Below are positions 1 through 12,800 of a stretch of DNA of 64,000 nucleotides, piece after piece. The DNA comes from Pelobates cultripes (Eukaryota > Chordata > Amphibia > Anura > Pelobatidae), in contig OW240912.1 in the NCBI GenBank assembly GCA_933207985.1, forward strand, positions 233,558,628 through 233,622,627, read 5' to 3'. Position 1 is the first letter of the stretch. Each line of letters starts with the position of its first letter. The position numbers and the translations under genes are program-made. The notes beneath the pieces were generated by a model. That model saw only the letters and a list, made by a program, of their open reading frames with translations. It was not told where the DNA came from and searched no databases.

Positions 1-731
1 CTGAATAAGCTGTCACGATATCAACCATACATTGCAATTAAAACATTGCAATTAGGGTGGGAATGCACCCTAAACATTCATACTTTATCCTTAACAGGAG
101 ATACTGACAGTGAATGAAATGTAATAATATCTGTCATGCCATATACATTCATATGTCACTTTTGTGGCTTATTTCTGCTTTATGAACTGTTCATATAAAC
201 TACACATGTCCTTTGCTTATAGAAAGAAGGACCATATACATTATATCATGTGTCTGATCTTTTCTGTAATTTGATTGCAGTCCACTATGGTTTAATATGC
301 TTTGATAATGTGCTTCAGGATTTAATTGTAATACCATACAACTAATATTTATTTTATAGGAATTTAGCTGTTAACTTCCTAGTATATGGCAAGTGCCTGG
401 TGTTAAGTCTTGAATGTTAGTAGCAGCCATTAAACAGTAGTGAAAGGGTTGAAAACCAGCAGGAAACTATTCATTAAGTAGTTAGTGGCTCCCATGAAAA
501 ATAACACAATCCAGTATCCAATGCTTAGTAACTAGCTTTCAGTAGCGGCAGCCAAAATTTAATGAATAGCAGTTAGACCTTAAAAAGTAGTGATAACAGG
601 AGAAATAGGTCCTAAGTCAGACACTTAAAACCTACAAGTGGTTAGATGCAATTTAATTTCTGATGTACAAAAAATGCAAAGAATAAATAAAGACATTGAA
701 TAAAATGTTGCATATATCTCATTTAACTTGC
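1..731. other. Intron sequence, no feature seen
   Basis: AT-rich intron downstream of the last visible dynein exon. I see no coding potential, clear repeat termini or RNA gene. The same holds for 858-1098 and 1431-1803. Confidence 0.6.
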
Positions 732-857
732 CTTCATCAGGAAAGGAGGCCCCACCAAATATTCAGCTTCCCGTAGATAGATGAGAATGTCTGGATTAAG
801 ATTTAATTCGATTTGAGTGAAATAATCCTCCTGTTCATTTCTTGAAAAGGAAGGTCT
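732..857 (-). CDS. Dynein heavy chain tail, exon p (last exon seen)
   Basis: Forty-two codons from [20 protein letters not shown] to [15 protein letters not shown], phase 0 at both ends. Acceptor is CTGTTTCAG|AGA. The donor is AAG|GCAAGT, a GC-AG type site that otherwise matches consensus. The V/L-N-x-N/D-P-x-I/L-L-x-L-R-E-x-x-Y pattern is the conserved tail segment before the linker region. Confidence 0.93.
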
Positions 858-3800
858 CTGAAACAGGAATAAAAAAAAAAAAACAACGTGAGATATACAG
901 GTAATAGCATAACTGTAATCTATCTATCCATTCAAAACTATATTTATATCAGCCATCATAATCTTGTTAGTAGATTATTCCTTTATAATGAGTTTAAAAA
1001 TCGTAGTATGAATGGTGACAAAAAGACAAATAGAAAACGTTCATGTGAAAACAGTTCGATATTTTAAAGGGTTAGTAAAGAATCCAGATATGGGAGATTT
1101 AGTGACTAGAGATGTCGCAAACTGTCCGCCGAACTGTTCGCGAACTGTCCGCTGGCGAACAATAGCGTGTTAGCGTTGGGCGAACATATCCGATTTCCGG
1201 TCCGCCCCCTATACGTCATCATTGAGAAAACTTTGACCCGGAACCTCACAGCCAGCAGACACATTCCACCCAATCAGCAGCAGACCCTCCCTCCCAGGAA
1301 GTGTCTGCTGACTGTGAGGTTCCGGGTCAAAGTTTACTCAATGATGACGTATAGGGGGCGGACCGGAAATCGGATATGTTCACACGCTATTGTTCGCCGG
1401 CGGACAGTTCGCGACATCTCTATTAGTGACATGTTATGGTCTTTCAAACATCAAGAGAGCTTGACAAATACATATTGTTGAAATGCTGCACAGAGATTTG
1501 GGTTGAAATATAAGGTGTGCTAAATAGTTGCTATATTTTTTAATGCTCTATCGATCGGTGTACTGGAGTCTGGAGTGCACTTGGACACAATTAAACGTTT
1601 TTGCTCTTAATTTCTTTATTGTTTAAAACATGTTATGGACATAACAATAAGCAAGTAGTAATATACTTTTGTCAAACTACCTTAATTATTTACATAAATT
1701 AATTACTGCAAATTGACACTCTTACAACTGGACATTACTGAACACAAGAGAATGGTGAAAGTTTCAAAAATACAATATGATATTATAGCCCAAATGTATG
1801 GATATTATAACTAGAGTTGAGCGGACACCTGGATGTTCGGGTTCGCCAGGTTCGGCCAAACTTCGGCACTAAAATGGCTCTAAAAAAGTCCTGGAAAGGA
1901 CTACAGGGCTGCAAAAGGAAGTAAAATGGGGGTAAGAGTAGGACAAGTGCCCTGCAAACAAATGTGGATAGGGAAATAATTTAAAAAAACATAAAATACA
2001 TAAAAATGTAAAATAATAATCTTGAACTAGGAGGAGGAGGTGGAGTAGGAGGTTGAGGAGGCGGTGACCGTGGCGGTGTAGGTGGAAGCGGTGGTGGAGG
2101 AGGAGGAGGTAGCCAACACTGTTTTTTATTTTTTTTTTGTTTTTGTTTTTGTTTTGTTTTTTAATTGGGGTAGCCCCCAAAATATTGTCAGCCACCCAAT
2201 CTACTTTTGCCCTGTACTTGTTCTGGCCTCACCATTCGTAGAGTGGCATTCGGGCCTACCAAATAACGCTGAAGGTTCTGTCGCCTACTCGCACCTGAGG
2301 AAGGTGTTTCTCTTGTGCGTGTAGCTGGCACAGATCGACCACGTCCTCTCCCTGCAACAGGAGCTCCACCAACACCAGCAGCACCATTACCAGGGCCACA
2401 TCCCTTATTTGACGCTCTCCTCATTCTTTGCGCTCACCCACCAAACTAACAGATGGTTTATGTCAGGCGACAATGTAACCACCAATAGTCAACAATTAAG
2501 TTCACTGACAGTAAACAGTGCCTGTGTCCTAAAGAGAAAATATTTTGAGAGGTCACACAACAGTGTGACAGGCATAATTAATACAGTTACTTCACTGTCT
2601 CAAAAAATGTGAATTTGTCAACCAACAATATGGAGAGCAAAAAAATGGGTTGCAAGAGTATACTGAGAACGGGCAGCAGCTGAAATAGCCTGCCCTTCAG
2701 TGGGGTCCAGCTCAGATCTCAAGCTGGTTTTTGCTCATCTTGTGCCATTACATAGAGAACATCTCTGAAACATATCAGACTGGTCCCACCCATACGGGCA
2801 GTACAAATCCGAAATGCCAGCAAGTTATCTCTGCACAAGAGACACAGCAACCCCAGACGATCGTTTACTTTTTAGCACCAAAAATATTCGAATTTTTTAA
2901 AGTGCGATGTAACCACAGTATTTGATGGTTCTATTTGACTCTCAGATATGAAGTGCACACCACAAATGTACTTTTTAGCACCAAAATTTTTTTAATTTTT
3001 CAAAGTGCAATGTAACCACAGTACTTGACGGTTCTATTTGACTCTCAGATATGAAGTGTACGCCCCTTTCCTAATCTGTCCCTAACAGCTGCAACATCCT
3101 CTCCCTACACTAATAAGAGCTCATGTGACTCCAGCTTATATAGAGGCTGGGTCACATGCTGCACTGGCCAATCACAGCCATGCCATTAGTAGGCATGGCT
3201 GTGATGGCTTCTAAGAGCACACGAGTCAAACGCTTGTTGATTGGCTGCCCTGCAGCTTTTCAAAACGGGTCATTAAATCGCCGAACACCGAACTGAAATG
3301 TCCGGGTTCGGGGTCAAAAATCGTAATGTTCGCTCATCTCTAATTATAACCCAAGAATGTGGTCAAAGCTTCAAATATGCAATGGTATATGCATAGGACA
3401 AGCAAGTACAAATCTAACATTAAAAATTGTACGACTCTGTTAAAAAAAAATACTTCCATACATATTTGTATAACAATTACTAAACAAACTAACAACACGA
3501 AGAGGTATTTTTCAGCAAAATGAAATTTTCCAGTTTTCACATTAAAGGACCACTCTAGGCACCCAGACCACTTCAGCTTAATGAAGTGGTCTGGGTGCCA
3601 GGTCCCTCTATAATTAACCCCTTTTTTTTATAAACATAGCAGTTTCAGAGAAACTGGCGGAGAGGAGGCGGAGAGGAAGAGGAGAGCTCCCCGCCCGGCG
3701 CTGGAATAAAGGTGAGTTTAACCCCTTTCCTCGCCATCCAGCCAGGCGGGAGGGGGTCCCGAGGGTGGGGGCACCCTCAGAGCACTATAGTGCCAGGAAA

Positions 3801-6800
3801 ACTAGTATGTTTTCATGGCACTATAGTGGTTCTTTAACATTCAATTCATATGTACTTATTTTAGGGTATAACTTCCATAGAATACCATTTTATCTTCAGT
3901 ATATGGAAAACATAATATCTCAGTCTATTTGCCTGACTTGGTTGTTTTTTAATAAGCACACTATTTATTTTACTATCAATTTAATCAGAGACATTTTAAT
4001 AGTAATGGCTTGTCCCGTAAAAACACAGTGGCCATCAGAAATTTTGGGGCCAATTACACAGCTCAAGGTCTGGGCTCCCCCACCCACTGATGGTCCAGTG
4101 GCATTGAACTGACTTGCTCTGTAGTGGCATACACCGTCTTCAGATTCCAGCAGCTTCTCTCCCCAACTTTCGTGAGCCTAGCCTGCATGTTGCATTGCCA
4201 TGATATCCAGCAGCAAAGCTGCCAGGGGCTCACAAGAGTTGGAAAGAGCTTCTGGAAGCTGAAGATGGTGTGTGCTGCCGGGAGATATGCTGATATGTAT
4301 AGATATACACATCTATACACATCAAGATAAAGAAGTATTTTAGTCCCCTGCTGATTTTGAACGTTTGCCCACTGACAAAGAAATGATCAGTCTATAATTT
4401 TAATGGTAGGTGTATTTTAACAGTGAGAAAGACAGAATAACAACAACAACAAAAAAATATCCAGAAATACGCATGTAAAAAAATGTTATAAATTGCATAT
4501 CAATGAGTGAAATAAGTATTTGATCCCTTATCAATAAGCAAGATTTCTGGCTCCCATGTGTCTTTTATACAGGTAACAAGCTGAGATTAGTAGCACTCTC
4601 TTAAAGCACTCTCTCGTTACCTGTGTAAAATGCACCTGTCCACAGAAACAATCAATCAGATTCCAAACTCTCCACCATGGCCAAGACAAAAGAGCTGTCC
4701 AAGGATGTCAGGGACAAGAATGTAGACCTAAACAAGGCTAGGCAGGGGCTCACAAAAGTTGGAGAGAGTTTTTGGAATCTGGAGATGGCGTGTGCTGGGC
4801 CCTCTCTTCAATACACATGCTGCCTGAAGTCATGTATATTACGATAATCGCTATATGTATATTTGCACTTTATGAATGTGGGACCGCTGCCTCAGAGCCT
4901 CCAGCAATAGCTGGACTGTGACAACCATCATGCACAAAAATATGTAAGTTTTATAACATGCTTACAAGTAAAGGGAGTTTCCAGGACTCGCTGAGTTCCT
5001 TATTCACATCTGAGAGCCAAGACTTCACTAGATTGTCCTCAAACCTGGTGTGTAAGAAAGACATTTTAAAAATGTACACTCAGATTATCACTTTGATCTT
5101 TACAAATCTTCTCAATGGCAGGAGATACATATTATATAGTAATTATATTTCAGTTAACTACCCATGACAGTCCTTACTAGAGGCTGTGAATTTTGTGGGC
5201 CCCTCTTCACCTTCATTTCAGGCCATTATTTTAACCACATGTTTCACTAAAAATTAGATTTGCTTTTTTGGGGGGAATGTGCAGTAGAGCCACTAAATCT
5301 CATAGCAGCAGGGTATCATGGATTGGAGCATTGGTAAAGCAGACAGACACAAGGGGAGGTGTGGCCACCTGGATGAACCCAACTACAGCAGATTCTAAGG
5401 TAATATCTCAATGTTCCACTAAAAATCTGGAGCGCACAAATCCACATGGTAGCAAAGGTCCTGCCTGCTTCTGCCATATATCTCTAGTTGCAGACATACC
5501 AACTCATCTGCGGCTGCTCTTCAGCAGGTGAATTGTACATTGTGCAATAGTAATGACCTGGGGGGCAATTATACCCCTTGCCACCTTGTGATAGACACCA
5601 ATGAGTGATCATACATTCCACAGAAATGACAATGCTTTTTAACATCAAGTACTGTTAACAAAGATTTTACATGTATCACTTGTATTTATTTTCTATGTAT
5701 TTTTTGTATGTATTTTCTATGTTCACTATTTATTAGGGAAGTAAATAGAGAAATTCTATTTGGGTATATTTTGTGAAGAGCTTCCTTATGCAGACAATAT
5801 GTGGAGCTGCACTTCCACACCTATATCAAAATTGAAATGGCAAACTGATGTTTGTTGTAGCATGCTGAATATGTTAGCCTTCCTGCATTTGTGTACCTTT
5901 TTATTTCTTCTTCTGTTGCTGAGTACAAATGCCTCAGTTTCCATCCCAAGTCTCCTTCTAGAGTGAGTGGTGATACTAATTTCAGCTTCACCATGGGTTC
6001 CTGGGATAGACAATATGAAACACAAAATGTAAGAAAAGAATAAACACATTTATGCACAATTAGGGCTTTACATCACATATTCCAACCCATTATTTATTCT
6101 TCTTCCATTAGACTAATGCATAATAAACATGAAAAAATATTAACTCTTACAAAAACAACTTACAGAAATGCGTGCATGAAGTCCTCTAATCCACAACAAC
6201 TTGCTGACTGTAGGAGCCATATTAATGTGCATTGGAGGATTGTGGGCCATGGACACATACATCTCATTCACTTGAGTGAGTTCTTCTATGAACATTGCAA
6301 CTAACTGGTCATCTTTGTCCTTTAAGTAATCCTGAAAATGAAAGATATATTTTTTGTAAATTGTGTGAATCACAATTTCCATTCCATTATATTTATTTGA
6401 TAATTACATGCTATGATAGCTTGACATTTACTGGTGTATTGGTTAAATTGTTTAACATTGAAGCAAATTATTCACTAAATTGAGAATTGCCAGAAATTCA
6501 GAGTGATGTCAAAGTGAATTTCAAATTAAATGCCAAAATAGTTGAACTGAAAACAGTATTGTGCTGGAGAAATATTCTAATTTGGCTATTTTTGCCAACT
6601 TTCAATTTTCTTTGAATACACTTTAGTAAATAACGCTCATAGTAAGCATACTTTGGTGAAGTTGAAAAACCTTGAATTAAACTCATTTATCAAAGCACTA
6701 ATTGGGTTAAAAATATAGACTATAAAGCATTATAATAAAGAGAAATTAATAAAAATTAAAAAAATCAAATACAAGACTGAAATATTTCAATAAGTATGAA

Positions 6801-9800
6801 TGTGATTTATTCTTCCAAGAATTGCTTTTTGTTCTTTTCCTGTCGTCCACTCATGTTGAGTTGAAACTTTTAATGACTGCTAACTATATTTACTAAAATT
6901 TAATAAGGTCACATTTTTCAGTCAGTAGTTAATCTGTTAGTAAATCATAAAGAATCAAGATCTGTTTTGTTTCTAAGCTTTTATAGTTCCAGAATTTTAC
7001 CCCTATCCCCCACGATTTTGGTTAAAATGCAACCCCAACATACAACACACTCACTCGTTTTTTCATAAAGTTATTGTACTTACAGTCAGTTTTTTGTGAG
7101 ACACAAAATACCCCTCACAGTAAGAGTATAGATGATTAAAGGAATACTCCAAACTCCTAAAACAACTTAGCTTGAGTACGTATTTTATGTGTGAAGAGTG
7201 ATTTCTTTTCAAATTGTTTCTCTTTTTTCATTTTACAAAAAGTGCGCGTTTCAATAGAAATTGGCACTTTTATAAATTAACCTTGTTACACTCCCATGAG
7301 GTTAACCAGACAACTGGTCCTGTTACTTCATGGTTGTTTAGCTCAGTGGTAGGCAATGGTTCAGAGTACCTGCCTTGCAAAGGGGTGGGAGGTTCAAAGG
7401 CTGCAAACAATAAATCTACAGCTCTTGCAAGCTGTTCTAGATATACCCTAATTAAAAAATGTATAATTAAATGCATGCATGTTTTTATTTGGGGTATATC
7501 TACTCAATTCTGGTTTCTTTTTTTACTGTTTTGTTTTTGGGCTGTGGAGTGTCCTTCTTTTTAAAGCAAATATTACCTTCACGACATCTCGTCTGCTGAT
7601 TCCTTCAAATACCTCTAAAAGTCTCAGCTGAGATGCTATGGTGGGACATTGAATGAAACTGCTTCTCAGAATTTCCCCAAGCTTGTGTTCTAGACTCTGC
7701 AAAATGGGAAAATTAAATTTGAAAAGAAATTAAAAATATGGAAACAACATTTGTTTGTACAAATTAATTTAAGCAAGCTGTAGTAAGTCAAAATAGGATT
7801 TTTACAAACTCTACAAGATACCAAAATTTTCCTAATTAAATAAAATACTTTTGAATACATATTTGGCATAAATGTAGTCACGAGCTTTTCATAAAAACTT
7901 TCAAATTCAAAAGTGACAATTAAAATGAATCTAGCTAATAATAATAATAATAATAAGTGCTAGCTCTGGGTAAGTAAAGAGTTCTCTACCTTCTGTTCCC
8001 AGATAATATAAGTACAGTGGAAAATGTTCCATAACAGGCTAAAACTTAAATAGGGTATTGTATGCTACACATTAAGCTAATGAATGATGAAAACTGTTAG
8101 TCCACGTAGTGAATGTTCTCCAAAGTGTTGTTTCCTATGCTGACAGTTGTATAGGTTTTTTTTTATCTGTACTATTTTATAGTAACGTTTTAGTTATGGA
8201 AAATGGGATAACCTGACTCTACTTTGAATACATGATTTAACAATACAGTTTTACTAGCAGAAGAAAACCAAGCATTTCTATATTCAAGATATTAATTAAA
8301 AAACATATTATTCTGCTTTCTCTATAAAGAAAGAGTGAGAACTGTTGCTTACATCTTTTATATTTTAATGTTTTTTTGTGATTTTTTTAATGATCTATTT
8401 TTGATTGTCTAATATTTTGAAAAAATAATTTAAACTTTATTCAAAAATATTAAAGGAGCACTATAGGGTCAGACACTCAAACATGTATTCCTGACCCTAT
8501 ATTGTTAAAACCACCATCTAGCCCCCCTGGACCCTCTTGGCTCCCTAAATATAGTAAAATCTTACTTGTATTCAATTCTGCAGCTCCTGGCTCTGCCCCA
8601 GTTTGCCTCAGACCTGCACCTGCCTGCTGACATCATCAGAAGCGGTGGTCTGAACCAGTCACAATGCTTTAAATATACAAACACGATGAAGGAGAATCTA
8701 ACATCGAGTCCGTAATGGTTGTGGGGTAATTAGGGCATAACCCAACATAGTGTGAAATAAGTTAAAATAGCCGATACTAACTCATCTACTACTGCCTAAA
8801 ATAGAAACTGCCTATTTGCCCTGGGAGATCGTTAAGATTTATAGTAATAGCAAGTTTCTAAGGCATGCAAAAGCTGTCTGTAATGATATTTATTAATTAA
8901 TGACTTTACATCATAAAGAAAGCATATTTAGTGTAATGCTTTGGGGGCACCACTAGGGGGAGTGTGTAGGAAGACATGTGCTTCTGGCAGTGACATCACA
9001 GGCCAGCCTACTTACACTGAATAAAAACCCAGATGTGAGGAGAAGCTAGCTCTCTGTTTGCCTGTACCTGACTGATCATGTAGCACCAGCTCTGACTTAG
9101 CCCCAGCCCTTTGGCTGGGGCCTTGTAAGTAATATGTTTGTATTGTAACAGTTAGCAATTGTAATAGCCTTTTGTATAATATTTAGCAACCAATAGTGTT
9201 TTGTGTAGTATTGTATTGTATAATTATTGAAATTGACATTCCGCTAGCATCTGTTTATTTATTATAGTTATATTAAATATACATTTAATATTACAACGTT
9301 TTGTGTATTTTCTATCCACATATTCGACCATAATACCATGAATTATAAAAATATTCATGTTGTTCCGTATTGCTTAATTATTATGTATTAAGAGATTAAT
9401 ATTCATATTTAGGTCACGACCACAACATTTGGCGTAGTCGGCAGGATTATGCTTGAATATTGGGGAAAATATAAATGTTATGCATTTAGCTTAAATCGTA
9501 CTGTAAATTGTCTGTCTGTATACAAATGAATAAATGAATGATGATTTGGTTTTAATGGAATGAATGCAGATAGCAGATAGGGATTAGATATTTGTTTTTT
9601 AAGGTATCTCTTGTTGTAGAACATAGTGATGAATTATTGTGTTGCTTGTTACGTTTTACCAACCTTTGGTCATTTTTATATATAAAACAAAAAACTATTT
9701 TACTTTTTGTCTGACCATGTGGATTTTAATCCACCATTGACCACATGGTGTGAATGAGTTGAGGCCTAGTTTCATTGTTTGCTTTCATTTGCATAGGAAA

Positions 9801-12800
9801 AAACTTTTCACTAAACTAGTTCACCAGGTTTTATTGCTAAATTTGACCCTGTTTGTGTACTAATTTACATTTGTTTGGTATTCATGGATTTGTCTAGTTG
9901 AAAAGAGATTTGGACAAAATGTATTAAATTAGTAGTTAAGAAAAAGATACGTTTAGTAAAGCAGATTCAGTGAATAATAGATTTATGTGTGCGTATACAC
10001 AGAATATTAGTATAAATATATATGATTTTGACTCATGAAGGAGAGACCACCTTTTTAACAGCTGTGTGACCATGCTTTTCAGCTACAGCTGGGGGAGAAT
10101 TTGTCCTTGTTGGGGGTGGGTAGTCTTGCCTGTATGAGAAAAAATAAACTGCATTGTTTTGTAAATGTAATTGCCTAAGCTAATCAATTTGTGGAGTGTT
10201 TTTCAGCTTTATTATCCAGGACTAAGGAATTACTGGACATATGCAGGAACTGGTAACAAATGAACTGAAAAAATGGTAAAATAATTCCTTTGTCCTATTT
10301 AGTCTGAATATTTTAACAAGTTAGCATTTTTAACAAAGTAAGTGTAGGGGCTCAGATTAAGATTTATATTATTTTAGAAGCCATCTATAACTGATTTTAA
10401 TATTTCCATGCTTTGAATTAGGGTGTATCTGCCTAGCGGGTGAACCTCCATAACGTGGGCTGTGATTTTAGTTACAGTAGCGGGTGGGGAACCTGAGCTA
10501 GGGGGTATTTAAACGTGTCCGGATAAGGGGGAGCATACCCAATAGTTGTTGTGCAGTTCTATCCTGTATTATTATTTGAAACCCTGTATTACTTATAAGT
10601 AGCGTTTTGTAACTTATTTGTAATTGTTTATATATATTGCTCTGGGAAAGGGATAGGCAAAATCTCTGAGAGACCAGGAAATATATTTTAAAAAAAGGGC
10701 GTATTACACTAGTGGTAGGGTGGCCTATCATGACCATAGAGACCCTTGGTGACTAGTTTTTGTTGTATATTGCCCTGGGAAGGGGATACGCTATTTAATA
10801 GAAATTCCTGAGAGACCAGGAAATATACAATAAGTGATACGTGAGTGTACTGGTTAAATTGCAGACATATTGGCCCAGAACCTTTAATCGAGCCGGAAAA
10901 GAGGCTGCTGTATGTTTGCTCCTCTATAATTTTGCGGGGGCGGTCACCCCCATGCGGAAAGCCACTGCCATCACAGGGTGGTTAGTTGTGCAGGCCCTTA
11001 GCCGCGAGGTGCAAGCATGTCCGTGGAAAGGCTAGAAATTAATAGGGAGTCACTCATAGCTGTCAGAAGTGTTGAACTTTGAGACATATTGACCTATATC
11101 CTTTCAGAGGCGGAAGAGGTGTTGTGGTTCACTCCTCTATAATTTAACCAAAGGGTGGAGAGTTATTAAACATGTTTAGGTTGGCTAGAAATGTGTTTCC
11201 TGAATTGCAGAGAAGATGCAGAAAGCAGCTATTAGCTGATTGTTTATTTTAAGAGCCAAGTAGAAAATTAAGAAAGTTACCTTGTTGAACAAATTGTTTA
11301 TAAAATGAAAAGTTTAGGGAATGTATTTATATGTGTATATATGTATATATGCTAAGTAAAGGATTTGGCAGTATACGCTATAAGTGACAAGGAAAAGTAA
11401 TCCTGATCTGTTTTCTTACCTTTTTCAGATATAGCAGAAACCAGGGGTGGACATTGGAACACAGATAGAATATCAAATGGAGACCAGTGTTTAAATGTTG
11501 ACCTTTGATGAGCTATTGAATGTTTTATTTTATTGTCTATTTAACATGTCTATGCTATGATTTTGTGCATACTATTCTCTTATTTCTAGTGATTGTATTG
11601 CAATTGAAACCCTTATGTATTATTATTGTATGTATGTATGTATGTATGCTTGCCTGGGAAAGGGGGGAATTGACCCATAGGGACCAGGGGGTATTTTTGT
11701 GTAAACCAAACTGGGGTGGGAGGGCTCTAACGAGGGAACCCCATTGTCCAGTAGGTGCTTGATTTGTGTCTGTGTAAAGTGCATGAGTGGTTGCAGTTCA
11801 AAAAAAAAAAAAACAGAAGAATGATAAGAGGGATAAGAGAAAGTAGGCATTTTGGGTTATCTATACATGTTTAAATAGAAGGGTGGTAAATAGGAATGTA
11901 ATTGTTTTGGTTAATGTTTAGATTAAATTGGTTAAATGCAGCAGTGATAACGAGTGTTTAGATTAAATTGGTAAATGCAGCAGTAATAACGAGTGTTTGG
12001 GTTAAATTGGTAGATACAGCAGTGATATTGTGTTTATCTGTGAATCAGGAGTGTGCTGGATGTGAAGAGAGGTGTGTAGGTATTTATCCAAACGCCATAG
12101 GAAAAAAATATGGTTAAGACACCACAATCACATGGTACTTGTGATGATTGGCACAGTTATTATTTATGTTTGTGTTCGTCATTGCCTGTGTTTTCATTCA
12201 AGACCTTTCAAGCAAGGATATTTTAAGCAGAAGAAGAAGAAGCACTGGACACTATGCTCAACTGTTGCTGTAAGGAGAAAAAATATTGCAGCTAAGAGTG
12301 GTGAGAGTCAGAACAAAATGCATCAGGAGCAGGAAACTGTTACGTCAAGGTGGTTAATGGTATAAAGAAAGAAAAAACAAAACAATGTGACCACAAACAC
12401 ACAAAAGTCCTTGATCACATGAACTGTTTCATTCATCCCTGTCTCCATGCGTATGTTCTATGAGACTGTCGAAGAATAGAGTATCCAGTTTCCAGGACTA
12501 ATGTTTCTGAAAATTCCAGGCACACAGACCAGCCAGAGGCTACAGAAATCGAGTCGGTCTGTGCCATGATTCATAGGTGTTATGAGTTTGTGGTGTGTAA
12601 TACTATATTAAGCTCCAAAACACATCCTCACATGAACACAATATCATTGGTTAATCTAATAAAACATGGTTTGAGTTGTTCATTATTATAAGGGTGGGTA
12701 TGTGCCTATTTCCCAACTGGTAATGCATGTGCTCAATGGTGAACATTTATATAAGCAATAAAATGTTAATGGGTAATAATGGGTAAATGGGTATCGTTCT

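Noticed and set aside
1167..1481. 104-codon ORF across 1167-1481
   Set aside because: Lies in the hAT palindrome; no protein resemblance.
7327..7400. Functional tRNA gene
   Set aside because: A-box-like sequence only; acceptor and T stems do not pair, so at most a SINE remnant.
12072..12365. Envelope gene remnant in the LTR element
   Set aside because: One hydrophobic stretch is not enough; no surface or fusion domain pattern. Kept only as a doubtful ORF.
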